Of a stretch of DNA of 61,415 nucleotides, positions 1 to 8,269 are shown piece by piece. Source of the DNA: CALOCV01 sp942491955. Lineage in GTDB: Bacteria; Chlamydiota; Chlamydiia; Chlamydiales; CALOCV01. Every line of letters begins with the position of its first letter. The first letter of the stretch is position 1. The stretch lies in NCBI GenBank assembly GCA_942491955.1, contig CALOCV010000007.1:1-61415 (forward strand), in the 5' to 3' direction. Both the position numbers and the translations under genes were made by a program. Under the pieces are notes generated by a model that was not told the origin of the DNA, did no database searches, and saw only the letters and a list, made by a program, of their open reading frames with translations.

Positions 1-524
1 TCTTTTTAAAAGAAGAACTACAAATGCTAAGACTACCATAGTTAAGCTAGTATTTAGCTTTCTTTCACAGTTTTTCCATAATCTTCTACACTTTTCAAGC
101 CAGCTAAAAGAACGTTCCACAACCCATCTTTTGGGAATCACTTTAAAAGTATGCAATTCATTTCTCTTGGCTATTTCTACTGGACAACCCAATATCTCTT
201 GAATACCATCTGAAAATGGTTCTCCAGAGTATCCTCCATCAGCTAAAACGTTTTTTACTTCAGATAAAAACTCTTCTTCAATGAACATGCTTCTAGCGCT
301 CCTTTCCTATCTGTAATATTTGCTGTAGTTATATGAATTGCATGAGGTAATCCTTGGGTGTCTACAGCGATGTGTCGTTTTATCCCTGAAATTTTTTTTC
401 CTGCATCATACCCTTTACTCTCAGCTGTATCGGTATTTTTAACGCTTTGCGCATCAATTATTATAAAACTGGTTTTCTCTTTCCGACCATTGTTTTGTCG
501 GACCTCTCCAACCATTCTCAGCAA
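1..524 (-). pseudogene. IS5-family transposase, middle and C-terminal part, frameshifted
   Basis: This is a DDE transposase remnant read leftward and running off the window start. The upper part (524 to about 290) encodes the catalytic-core segment DAQSVKNTDTAESKGYDAGK followed by ITDRKGALEA, typical of IS5-type transposases. The reading frame then shifts near position 290. The second frame continues with LADGGYSGEPF and the C-terminal stretch RWVVERSFSWLEKCRRLWK, which carries the catalytic Glu region. The N-terminal third is absent here; a related N-terminal piece sits at 835-1028 beyond a GxxExxY module. Family assignment is by recognised motifs. The shift means no intact protein is made from this copy. 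Confidence 0.8.
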
Positions 525-527
525 TAA

Positions 528-820
528 AAACTACCACAGAGCCCACAGAGAGCACAGAGAGAGGGTTATATTTTCATTCGACGAATGCCTTCTACCAATC
601 GTTTCACATTAAAATTGATCAGCAATCCTCGAGCACAAGTTCCATAGAGCTTTAAATAAGATAGTCGTTGTGCTTCGTGTATTAGAGCTATTCCATTCAC
701 AGATTTAATTTCTATAATTACCTGATCCTCTACAACTTCTTCAGACATTTCTGGATGCACTAAACAATCTATATGTCCTCCCTCTGTGTTCTCTGTGGGC
801 TCTGTGGTAGTTTATTTTCT
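528..820 (-). repeat. GxxExxY module A with CACAGAG-rich flanks and truncated GxxExxY gene
   Basis: A stretch bounded by inverted CACAGAG-rich sequence: left edge CTACCACAGAGCCCACAGAG near 530, right edge CTCTGTGGGCTCTGTGGTAG ending near 811. Between them a minus-strand reading frame (566-760 and upstream codons) encodes EDQVIIEIKSVNGIALIHEA followed by GLLINFNVKRLVEGIRRMKI. This is the C-terminal half of the GxxExxY family (PDDEXK_3-like). The N-terminal half is missing, so the gene is a remnant. A related, diverged copy lies at 61106-61415. A solo copy of the flanking inverted repeat without any gene is at 3395-3492. The module lies between two pieces of an IS5-type transposase, which suggests it landed in an older IS. 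Function of the protein family is unknown. Confidence 0.7.
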
Positions 821-834
821 AAAAACTCGTTCAA

Positions 835-1028
835 AACTGTTTTACGAATAAAACGACAAAAGCAAGGATGACCATATGTAAACTGGTTTTTCAAACATAT
901 GAAATGCCACAAATTACATCATATAAGTCGACCGCTCTAGGACGTGTTTTTTTTCTTGCAGATTCCAGAAGAGGTTTAATTTTGTTAAACTGTTCACGAT
1001 CCATATCGCTAGGATAGCAATGGGGCAT
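835..1028 (-). pseudogene. IS5-family transposase, N-terminal fragment joined to a C-terminal tail
   Basis: Reading leftward from the ATG at 1028, the frame gives MPHCYPSDMDREQFNKIKPL and then LESARKKTRPRAVDLYDVIC, the typical start of an IS5-type transposase, and stops at 892. Immediately after the stop the sequence reads TSLHMVILAFVVLFVK, which resembles the extreme C-terminus of the transposase at 1-60 (TSLTMVVLAFLVLLLK). The whole catalytic core is therefore deleted, giving an internally deleted derivative of roughly 200 bp. It cannot transpose by itself. Confidence 0.7.
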
Positions 1029-1082
1029 AAAATACCTACAATTGTCTTGGAAAATAATTGTTTATACAGGATTAGAAAGATT

Positions 1083-1232
1083 TTAAACAGGTTCTAAGGG
1101 TTCTATTCCAGGTGGTCTTGGATTATTTGCCAACCTGTCGATCTTGGAAAGAATTCTGAGGATTTCTTTCTTCGGTAATTTAGATAGGTCTTTCTCTACG
1201 TCTTTGGAATATTCAATTCGGTATATCTTGTA
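1083..1232 (-). pseudogene. RelE/ParE-type toxin remnant
   Basis: Directly downstream of the antitoxin at 1254-1508, the minus strand encodes YRIEYSKDVEKDLSKLPKKE and then ILRILSKIDRLANNPRPPGI before a TAA at 1083-1085. This is the N-terminal two thirds of a RelE/ParE-like mRNA interferase. The conserved C-terminal beta strands with the catalytic residues are missing, and no ATG, GTG or TTG is visible in the position expected for the start; an in-frame TAA lies just upstream. Gene order (antitoxin first, toxin second) fits a type II module. I infer that the toxin is dead and the antitoxin is an orphan. Confidence 0.6.
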
Positions 1233-1253
1233 TTAAAACCTGAGAACTCAAGT

Positions 1254-1508
1254 TTAAAGCCCTAGTCGCTTTTTCAATTCTTTGGATGAATAGGTACCCT
1301 CTTTCTTGGCTTTCTTGATTCTCGATTCTGCAGTGTGGATGTCTGCAGCTTTCTCCATAGCCTCCAATGTTTCAATGTCTTCTAGAGGGACAATTGCAAC
1401 CATCTTTTTGTCATGGAATGTGAGGTAAATGCGCTCTTTTCCATAAGCGACTCGATTGAGTAATTCCTTCATTTCATGACGAGCTTTTGAGACGGGAATT
1501 CGAGACAT
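1254..1508 (-). CDS. Phd/YefM-family antitoxin
   Basis: An 84-residue protein starting MSRIPVSKARHEMKELLNRV, which matches the N-terminal DNA-binding fold of Phd/YefM antitoxins. The C-terminal half (residues about 50-84) is charged and probably the toxin-binding tail. An AGGAGG-type ribosome site lies about 6 nt upstream of the ATG. Upstream is a palindrome with a TGTACA core, the motif known to be bound by YefM of E. coli, so autoregulation is likely. The cognate RelE-like toxin gene just downstream is truncated and lacks a start codon. The antitoxin itself looks intact and could still repress or neutralise a relative encoded elsewhere. Confidence 0.8.
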   Translation of the reverse strand: MSRIPVSKARHEMKELLNRVAYGKERIYLTFHDKKMVAIVPLEDIETLEAMEKAADIHTAESRIKKAKKEGTYSSKELKKRLGL

Positions 1509-1522
1509 AGCAACACCTCCTT

Positions 1523-1541
1523 TTGTACTAATTGTACAATT
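1523..1541 (-). promoter_or_regulatory. Probable YefM-type operator
   Basis: Two overlapping palindromes lie just upstream of the antitoxin start: TTGTAC-N5-GTACAA at 1523-1539 and the perfect 12-mer AATTGTACAATT at 1530-1541. Both include the core TGTACA (1533-1538). E. coli YefM-YoeB represses its own promoter through palindromes with this same core. The position, 15-33 nt upstream of the ATG, fits an autoregulatory operator. The assignment is inferred from the motif and its location. Confidence 0.55.
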
Positions 1542-1578
1542 TACACATTTTTGCTGTCAATATATTTTTATGTGCTTT

Positions 1579-3303
1579 TCAAAAATATTGATCCCATTCC
1601 ACAAACAACGCTTCTCGCTCTTTTTCCAACATTTCTAACTGTTGGCTTTTCTCTTGCATCGTGGAAAAATCTTGTGATTGAACAAGTTGGACGAGTTCTT
1701 CTTGCAGAGAAGCAATGTCCCTCTCCTTTCTCTCAATCTTTTTTTCGATTTGCTCGGCTTTTTTTTGGAGAGAGGGGATGCGCTGTTTTTTTGCTTTTAC
1801 TTGTTTCTTAGGAGAAGAGACTTCCCATCCAGCTTTTTCTAAAAATTCAGGATAAGAACCAAGAAAGAATTGTTGTTCCTCTTCGCGACATATGACGATT
1901 TTATTTGCAGAGAAAGCTTCCAAAACCTCTTCACTATGGGAAACAAGAAGCACGGCGCCTGGGTAATCATCGATGGCTTCGAGAAGAGCATCGATCGATT
2001 CCATATCGAGATGGTGGGTTGGCTCGTCTAAGACAACGACTTGTGCTGCTTGAGCAAGGATTTTGCCAAGCACAACACGACTCTTTTCTCCTCCCGAAAG
2101 AACCGATATTCGTTTCTTTGCATGATCTTGCGAAAACATCATCGATCCACAAATGGCTCGAATCTTTCCATAGGAGAGAGTGGGATCGACGGCCTGTATG
2201 GTCTCTTCTACAGTGAATTCGGGAGAGAGGGTGTCGATATGGCGCTGTCCAAAGTATCCAAATTGGAGGGTGGGGTAATGCCAAACTTCGCCGCTATCGG
2301 GATGAAGATAGTGGCAAAGGAGTTGTAGAAGAGTTGTTTTTCCTCGTCCATTTTTGCCAATGATGGCAATGCGATCCCCCGGTTCCACAGAAAAGGAGAG
2401 ATTTTGAATGAGGGGTTTGTCGCGTTCATAGGAAAAGGAGATTTCTTTTGCTTCCATCCATTTTTTCGCAGAAAGGGGTTTGAAGGGAAAAGAGAAAGAG
2501 AGGTTCTGCATCTCCCGCAATTTAGAAAGAGAGGGAAGCTTTTCAATCATTTTTTGTCGAGAACGCGCCTGCGCTGCTTTGGTTGCTTTTGCTCCAAAGC
2601 GACGGATAAAGTCCTCGGCACACTCTCTCTTTTTTTCAAGATTCTGCCGCGTTTTTTCGTGCGCTTCTTCTTCTATTGCCATCTGAGAGTAAAATGTTTC
2701 CGTCGTCCCTTCAACTTTTTTTACCTGTTGGCGAAAGATGCCAATGGTATGGGTGCTAATCGCATCGAGAAAATGACGATCGTGGGAAATGGTGACAAGG
2801 CTCCCTTTCCATTGTTTAAGAAATTGGGTAAGCCAGCGGATCGCCACAATATCGAGGTAATTGGTCGGTTCGTCTAATAAAAGAACATCTGGTTCGGCAA
2901 GTAGAGCACGGGCTAAATGGAGACGGAGTTGATAGCCGCCAGAAAAGGTATCTGGAGCACGCAAAAAATCTTCTTCTGTAAAACCGAGACCAATGAGAAT
3001 TTTTTTTGCCACGTGCTCTTCATGGATACGATAGGCAGGCAAGCATAATACTGCCTCCTCTAAAATTGTCGGACGAGAAAAGCGAATGTGTTGGGAAAGA
3101 TAACCAATGTGACACTGTTTTGGAACATAGATCTCTCCAGCATCGGGGTGCTCTTCTCCTGTCATGAGACGGAGAAGCGTGGTTTTTCCCGAGCCGTTCC
3201 GCCCTACAATCCCGCATCGTTCCTCTTTGCCAATCGAAAAACTCGCTTCCGAAAAAAGAGTCTCGCCAATGTAACCTTTTGTAACAGAAGAAAAACGAAT
3301 CAT
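1579..3303 (-). CDS. ABC-F family ATPase
   Basis: A 574-residue protein with two ABC ATPase domains and no membrane segments, the layout of ABC-F translation factors that bind the ribosomal E site (EttA/YheS/Uup group). The first Walker A is GRNGSGKT at residues 34-41; the first signature is FSGGYQLRLHLARALL with Walker B DVLLLDEPTNYLDI. The inter-domain linker around residues 210-260 is rich in Lys, Arg and Glu, like the tRNA-contacting arm. The second domain has GKNGRGKTT, signature LSGGEKSRVVLGKIL and VVVLDEPTHHLDM. The last 80 residues form a charged coiled coil, as in YheS or Uup. The precise paralogue cannot be named. It appears to be transcribed alone, with the antitoxin downstream. 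Confidence 0.9.
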   Translation of the reverse strand: MIRFSSVTKGYIGETLFSEASFSIGKEERCGIVGRNGSGKTTLLRLMTGEEHPDAGEIYVPKQCHIGYLSQHIRFSRPTILEEAVLCLPAYRIHEEHVAKKILIGLGFTEEDFLRAPDTFSGGYQLRLHLARALLAEPDVLLLDEPTNYLDIVAIRWLTQFLKQWKGSLVTISHDRHFLDAISTHTIGIFRQQVKKVEGTTETFYSQMAIEEEAHEKTRQNLEKKRECAEDFIRRFGAKATKAAQARSRQKMIEKLPSLSKLREMQNLSFSFPFKPLSAKKWMEAKEISFSYERDKPLIQNLSFSVEPGDRIAIIGKNGRGKTTLLQLLCHYLHPDSGEVWHYPTLQFGYFGQRHIDTLSPEFTVEETIQAVDPTLSYGKIRAICGSMMFSQDHAKKRISVLSGGEKSRVVLGKILAQAAQVVVLDEPTHHLDMESIDALLEAIDDYPGAVLLVSHSEEVLEAFSANKIVICREEEQQFFLGSYPEFLEKAGWEVSSPKKQVKAKKQRIPSLQKKAEQIEKKIERKERDIASLQEELVQLVQSQDFSTMQEKSQQLEMLEKEREALFVEWDQYF

Positions 3304-3394
3304 ACAAATAGGATAAAGGCTTTCGCTTACTCGTCAAGAAGAAAAAACTTTAAACAGCAGCTCCCGCTATTTTTTACATTCGTCCTTAAATGTT

Positions 3395-3492
3395 TACACC
3401 ACAGAGCTCACAGAGAACACAGAGAAAAAGAAAAAACCCATGATTTCGCACGAAGATTTTCCCTCTGTGCCTTCTGTGAGTTCTGTGGTAGA
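3395..3492. repeat. Solo inverted CACAGAG-rich repeat
   Basis: A left arm at about 3396-3427 (CCACAGAGCTCACAGAGAAC and onward) faces a right arm at about 3461-3490 (CCTCTGTGCCTTCTGTGAGT and onward). The arms are imperfect inverted repeats of about 30 nt separated by only about 33 nt. They match the borders of the GxxExxY modules at 528-820 and 61106 onward, but no gene is present between them. It lies between the divergent ABC-F start and the psd stop, and looks like a gene-less or collapsed form of the same module. Confidence 0.65.
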
Positions 3493-3513
3493 AATGGCGG
3501 GAATTGTTGAACT

Positions 3514-4449
3514 TTAAAAAGTTGAATCTGTTCTTCCTAAAATGCCAAGCGATTGGCCAAAGAGACAGCGGATCTCTTTGTTGGTTGCTGAAAAAAGAGC
3601 AACGAGATCTTCATCAAAGCGGAAGTTGTGAGGGAAAAGGGTCACTAGTGCCGAGCCGCCAAAGGAGAAGTAACCCTTTTCTTCTCCCTTTTCAATGCGC
3701 TTGCCCGGCACATACGTCTGGTGGACCGTTCCCACATTGGTTGCACCAATTTCAATGAGCAATACTCTTCCCCATTCCGTTTCTAAAGGGGTGAGGAAAC
3801 GCTTGTTTTGCAAAAGGACTTTTCCATTATGGGAGAGAGCGATGGGGTTGACCGAGTAGAGGTAGCCATTGATGGCTCGAGCCTCTCCTGGAATTCCACC
3901 AACAGAGAAGTGAAAGCGGTGATAATCCGAGGGACAAAGACGCGCAATGAGACAGCTTGCGTGTTGGTACTCTTTGGCTAATGAGGCGTCGTTGAGAAAC
4001 GTTGCTAAGGAGAAGGTCTCTCCTTTGACCGACAAGTAATGGCATTCTGCCACATCGCGATAAAAGCGGTATCGCCCATCTGCAGGGGCAATAACGACAT
4101 TTTCTCCCGATGCGATGGAGCGTGCCTCACTTTTGAGTTTTCGAATGAAAAAATCATTAAAAGAAGAGAATTGATCGGGAGGAAGGAGAAATTCTTCTGC
4201 ATCGATAGCGTATTGCTCGATGAAAGGGAGAATTTTTTTCTTTGTCCACGATCGCCTTTGCCACCATCCAAAAAGAGAAGAGATCCAAGGAAGACGACAA
4301 AGGAGAGGAAGAAGTAAAAATTGAGAAATGCGCGAGAAAAGGCCCTCTCCATACAGCAGGTGCAAAGCCCACTCGCCATACACTTTCTCTTGTTGCTCTT
4401 GCTGTGTCTGGCGATCGATATAAACAACGCGCTTTTTACATCCAATCAT
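3514..4449 (-). CDS. psd: Phosphatidylserine decarboxylase
   Basis: A 311-residue proenzyme that makes phosphatidylethanolamine from phosphatidylserine at the inner membrane. It starts MIGCKKRVVYIDRQTQQEQQ, has a hydrophobic stretch near residue 35-60 (FLLLPLLCRLPWISSLFGWW), then NDFFIRKLKSEARSI and the conserved block FLNDASLAKEYQHASCLIAR with LCPSDYHRFHFSVGG. Near the C-terminus the segment YFSFGGSALVTLFP carries the Gly-Gly-Ser site where self-cleavage makes the pyruvoyl group. Length and motifs fit the larger type II PSD. It stands alone between the ABC-F gene and the F-box gene. A short diverged copy of its 5' coding region (around 4268-4300) recurs at 8243-8275. Confidence 0.93.
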   Translation of the reverse strand: MIGCKKRVVYIDRQTQQEQQEKVYGEWALHLLYGEGLFSRISQFLLLPLLCRLPWISSLFGWWQRRSWTKKKILPFIEQYAIDAEEFLLPPDQFSSFNDFFIRKLKSEARSIASGENVVIAPADGRYRFYRDVAECHYLSVKGETFSLATFLNDASLAKEYQHASCLIARLCPSDYHRFHFSVGGIPGEARAINGYLYSVNPIALSHNGKVLLQNKRFLTPLETEWGRVLLIEIGATNVGTVHQTYVPGKRIEKGEEKGYFSFGGSALVTLFPHNFRFDEDLVALFSATNKEIRCLFGQSLGILGRTDSTF

Positions 4450-4535
4450 GGTTTTGTCTTTTTCATTGGCATTTAATGCTTTCCTTATCTAGAATGTTCC
4501 GATTTTTATATGCAAATAGTAAGTAAGGAATACAA

Positions 4536-5195
4536 ATGGATCCAATCGCTTCAACTAGACAGCAATCAGTTCAACAAACCGCAGCTATATTTTCTTTACC
4601 TTCTGAAATGTTTTCAACAATTTTTTCCTTTTTGCCAAACCCTGAGGATTTTTCATCAGTAGCTTTGACATGCAGGTCTTGGACTCCAATCATTTTGGAC
4701 GTTGCAAAGCAAAGACAAAGAGAACAAATTAAAACATTCATTGAGTTCGTCTGCTCTAAGCTGGATCCAAAGTATTCTACACAGTCCGGACAACTGAAAA
4801 GTCTCTTAGAACAAACACAGAATCCTCAAAACCTTAAAGATCTACAAATACCCCCAGTTGATTCTGCAATGGAAGCAAAAATAAAAACGATTCTAACAAC
4901 AGTAGAACAAAATGATTTAAAAGCGCTATTTAATTCGTTTACAGCAGATCAAAAAACACCTTTGTTTTATCGGTTTGTGTTTTTGTCTTCTCACCATGAG
5001 TCCAAAACAGGGGAGCTTAGAAAGGACTTAGAGAACAAAAGTATATATTTCACCACACTGATAAATAGGCTGAATGAAGGAGCTGTACTCACAGAAGAGA
5101 TTTTTTTAGATATTGTTAAAAGGCTGCGACCTGAACAGTTAAAACAAATTCTTTGTAATAATAGACCCCAAATAAAAAGCACAACATTAGATTAG
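4536..5195 (+). CDS. F-box protein, 5' part of an interrupted repeat gene
   Basis: A 219-residue frame with a clear F-box at residues about 19-58: FSLPSEMFSTIFSFLPNPED then FSSVALTCRSWTPIILDVAK. F-boxes recruit eukaryotic SKP1 into SCF ubiquitin ligases, so in a chlamydia-like bacterium this suggests a secreted effector. After the F-box comes a helical region of unknown type. The frame ends at a TAG (5193-5195), yet the same frame continues without further stops through 54 nt into the 997-residue reading frame at 5250-8243. The residues around the TAG look like the start of a repeat (TTLD-stop-AIKLILQ). I infer one original gene of about 1235 codons split by a nonsense change, amber readthrough, or a base-call error. 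Confidence 0.8.
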   Translation: MDPIASTRQQSVQQTAAIFSLPSEMFSTIFSFLPNPEDFSSVALTCRSWTPIILDVAKQRQREQIKTFIEFVCSKLDPKYSTQSGQLKSLLEQTQNPQNLKDLQIPPVDSAMEAKIKTILTTVEQNDLKALFNSFTADQKTPLFYRFVFLSSHHESKTGELRKDLENKSIYFTTLINRLNEGAVLTEEIFLDIVKRLRPEQLKQILCNNRPQIKSTTLD

Positions 5196-5249
5196 GCAAT
5201 AAAATTAATTTTACAATCTAGAAATAGATCTCAGTCTGAAAAGGAGGAA

Positions 5250-8243
5250 ATGATTGAAAAATTTTTAGGGATAGATTTTCCTCTTACAGGAGAGACCTTA
5301 GATCTTGTTCTCCCACTAGGCTCTTCTAGTCTAGTGGAAAAAGTTTTAAAAAAAGGAGGGGTGCCAACGGTAAAAACTCTAGAAGCAAAAAAAATAGATG
5401 CCATGTCTTCTGACGTAAAGAAAAAAATCATCGAAATGCGAATGGGATTTGAGGATAGGTTCGACATCAATGTTTGGTATCTGGCGATTTCATGTGACTC
5501 TAGTGAAGGAATTTGTAAGAAGCTTTTGGATGAAAAACGTGTGCCACAACCGACAGAGGAAATATTAGAACAATCCATATTTTCCAAAATTTCTTTGGAA
5601 AAGATTGGGATGATAATAGATAGCGGAGTTGTTCCAACAAAAGGTGTTTTCGAAAAAGTTATTTTATACAAATGTTCACTAGCAGTAATTCAACGTCTTG
5701 TACGAGCAAATAGAGAATTAATCGATTGGGTTTTGGAGGAAGCACTAAGGAGAAAGGCATCTTTTGAAATCATAAAAATGCTGTTGGAAGAGGGAGCTCA
5801 GCTAACACATGATGTCATAGATCTAGCTCAAGAAAATAAAGCGTCTACAGAGATTATGGAGATGCTTTTTATCAAGATGCCTACAGTCAATGAAATCACC
5901 TTGCAAGAGGCTATTAAATATAGAATCTTGTTTGAAATAGTAACTGAGATAATAAAGAAGGGAGCACAACCAACAGAAAGTATTTTGGTATATGCGCTAG
6001 AGAAAAATGCGTCTAAGGAAGTAATAGAGGTGTTACTGCAACCACTTTCTCAATTAACCAGCTCAACATTGTCGTTTGCAATCCAATTAGAAAGAAGTCA
6101 AGAAGAGTTGAAAAATATTTTAAGCAAAGAGATTGAAATCAATGAAAATATTTTGATTCACGCTATACAAAATAAAGTCTCCGAAGAAATCGTAGAAGAA
6201 ATCCTCTGTAGGATTTCCTTAGTAACAGAAATGAGCTTAAGGAAAGCGATCAACTATAAATATTCCAAAGAATTAATAAGGAAATTAATAAGCAAGGGGG
6301 TCAAGCCGATAGAAGATACATTGATGTATGCCATGGAAAGAAAGGTTAATAAAGAGGTATTGGAAGAACTGTTAGAGAAAGTTTCAACAGTAACGGAACT
6401 GAGCTTAAGGAAAGCGATCGAGTATGGATATTCCAAAGAATTAATAAGGAAATTAGTAAGCAAGGGGGTCAAGCCGATAGAAGGTACATTGATCTATGCC
6501 ATGGAAAAAAAGGTCGATGAAGAGATATTGGAGATACTTTTAGAAAATATCTCTGAAATGACAGAAAGAACGTTAAGGAAGGCAATCAAGGAAAAAGTTT
6601 CTGCTCAGATGGTGGAAAAAATCCTCGAGAAAGGAGTCAAGCCAACAGAAGATACATTGATCTATGCCATAGAAAGAGAGGTAGATGAAGAGGTATTGGA
6701 AAAACTGCTTAAAATGGTTCCTGCAATCTCCGAGCTGACATTAATCGTAGCAATAAGAACAAGAAACGCTTTGGAAATAAGGGGATTTTTGAATAAATGT
6801 GAGGAAATAACAAAAATATCTTTAGAAAATGTGATAGAATATGAAGATTCTAAAGAGGTGGTAGAAGAACTATTAGAGAGAGGAGTAGAACTGACGGAAA
6901 GCATGTTTATTTTTGCAATGGAAAGCAAACGTTCTGATGTGGTTTTAGAAGAATTATTGAAAAAAGTGACTGTAACCAAAAGGATGTTAGACAAAGCTGT
7001 TGAGTATAAGGTTTCTGCTCAGGTAGTGGAAAAGATCATCGAAAAAGGAATTGAGCCGACAGAAAGTCTTTTGGTTGAAGCTATTCGAAATCAAGTTTCT
7101 GCAGAGGTATTGAAAGTTTTAGTAAAGTATATTCCTGAAGCAACGAAGCTAATATTAAAGGAAGCACTTGGATCGAAAAGGGAAGAAAAAGAAATAGAAA
7201 ATATTTTAAAAAAAATGAAGGAACTTCCCGAAGATATTTTAATTTTTGCGGCAGAAAAAACTCATTCCGAAGAAATTCTTCAGTCGCTTGTGAACAGAGG
7301 TGTTAGAGTAACAGAAAAGGATGTTCGTAAAAGCCTCAAACTCTTCTCTCCTTGGAGGCTCGATTCAAAATTTATAAAAGTATTTTTTGATAACATGTCC
7401 AATCCAACGATGTGGGCGGTAGAACAAGCGATTGATAGGTACATTCCTATGTCGATAATCGGGAAAATGATGGATGCTTTAAGCGATGAAGAGTGGAAAA
7501 AATGGAAACAGAATTTATTGCAGTCTTTGCTCGAATACGGCGCATTCAGGACAAGTTCTTTGTGCGAATATGAGGAACGGAACCGGAAAGAGAATAAGGA
7601 GATAGCGAGGCTGATAAAACTCTCTTTGGAGAAAGGAGTTCAGCCGAGTAAAAAAAATATCGATTTAGCTAAAAAAAGAGGATTTTCTATAAAAATCATA
7701 AAAGCATTATTCGAAAAAATTAATGAGCCAACAATAGAAGTTTTACATCAAGTGATAGAAAGTAAAGTGTATTTGGATTTTCAAGAAAATCTTTCAACAC
7801 AAAAAAATTCTGATAAGTTAATAAAAACAATGATGGAAAAGGGCATTATTCCTTCGGAAGAAACGTTGGAGCTATCAATGAGGCATCAGATTTCTAATGA
7901 AGTTGTTAAGATGATTTTAGATCGACTTTTTGATAATGGATATGGTGTCTCAAACAGGACATTATCGAAGGCAGTAAGCATCTATTGCGTGTCTATTTCT
8001 ATGTTATATTTGCTTTTAGAATATTTTAAAAAGGGGAAAATAAGCGCATCCACTGTTGTGGAAATAGCAAAAAATTATAAGGATGAAAGACTTGTTAGAA
8101 AGATGCTGGATATAGGAATTGAAGAGATAAATACAACTTCCTACTACTGCGATGGTTTTTTTCGCTCGAAAGACATACCTAATCAAATCAAGGACTTGTT
8201 AGAACCATACAAGGTTACAATCCATAACACGAGGAATTATTAA
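5250..8243 (+). CDS. Long helical-repeat protein, 3' part of the F-box gene
   Basis: A 997-residue frame in phase with the F-box frame upstream. It is built of degenerate helix-pair repeats, each about 28 residues, alternating to give a 56-residue period: one half ends like SKGVKPTE and begins the next with DTLIYAMEKKVDEEVLEELL; the other half reads ELSLRKAIEYGYSKELIRKL. The pattern (TLxxAI, then EIxxxLLxxG) recalls ankyrin-like solenoids without the strict ankyrin consensus. There is no signal peptide or membrane segment. A near-identical 168-nt DNA duplication is visible at 6233 and 6401. An AGGAGG lies only 2 nt before the ATG at 5250, too close to be a good ribosome site, which supports this being an internal methionine rather than a true start. 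Likely role: host-targeting effector. Confidence 0.75.
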   Translation: MIEKFLGIDFPLTGETLDLVLPLGSSSLVEKVLKKGGVPTVKTLEAKKIDAMSSDVKKKIIEMRMGFEDRFDINVWYLAISCDSSEGICKKLLDEKRVPQPTEEILEQSIFSKISLEKIGMIIDSGVVPTKGVFEKVILYKCSLAVIQRLVRANRELIDWVLEEALRRKASFEIIKMLLEEGAQLTHDVIDLAQENKASTEIMEMLFIKMPTVNEITLQEAIKYRILFEIVTEIIKKGAQPTESILVYALEKNASKEVIEVLLQPLSQLTSSTLSFAIQLERSQEELKNILSKEIEINENILIHAIQNKVSEEIVEEILCRISLVTEMSLRKAINYKYSKELIRKLISKGVKPIEDTLMYAMERKVNKEVLEELLEKVSTVTELSLRKAIEYGYSKELIRKLVSKGVKPIEGTLIYAMEKKVDEEILEILLENISEMTERTLRKAIKEKVSAQMVEKILEKGVKPTEDTLIYAIEREVDEEVLEKLLKMVPAISELTLIVAIRTRNALEIRGFLNKCEEITKISLENVIEYEDSKEVVEELLERGVELTESMFIFAMESKRSDVVLEELLKKVTVTKRMLDKAVEYKVSAQVVEKIIEKGIEPTESLLVEAIRNQVSAEVLKVLVKYIPEATKLILKEALGSKREEKEIENILKKMKELPEDILIFAAEKTHSEEILQSLVNRGVRVTEKDVRKSLKLFSPWRLDSKFIKVFFDNMSNPTMWAVEQAIDRYIPMSIIGKMMDALSDEEWKKWKQNLLQSLLEYGAFRTSSLCEYEERNRKENKEIARLIKLSLEKGVQPSKKNIDLAKKRGFSIKIIKALFEKINEPTIEVLHQVIESKVYLDFQENLSTQKNSDKLIKTMMEKGIIPSEETLELSMRHQISNEVVKMILDRLFDNGYGVSNRTLSKAVSIYCVSISMLYLLLEYFKKGKISASTVVEIAKNYKDERLVRKMLDIGIEEINTTSYYCDGFFRSKDIPNQIKDLLEPYKVTIHNTRNY
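6233..6568 (+). repeat. 168-nt tandem coding duplication (56-aa unit)
   Basis: The segment starting GAGCTTAAGGAAAGCGATC at 6233 recurs at 6401 with only a few substitutions over about 95 nt, a period of exactly 168 nt or 56 codons. The near-identity at DNA level, compared with the strongly diverged repeats elsewhere in the gene, points to a recent unit duplication. Confidence 0.85.
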
Positions 8244-8269
8244 AGAGAAGAGATCCAAGGAAGGCGGCA

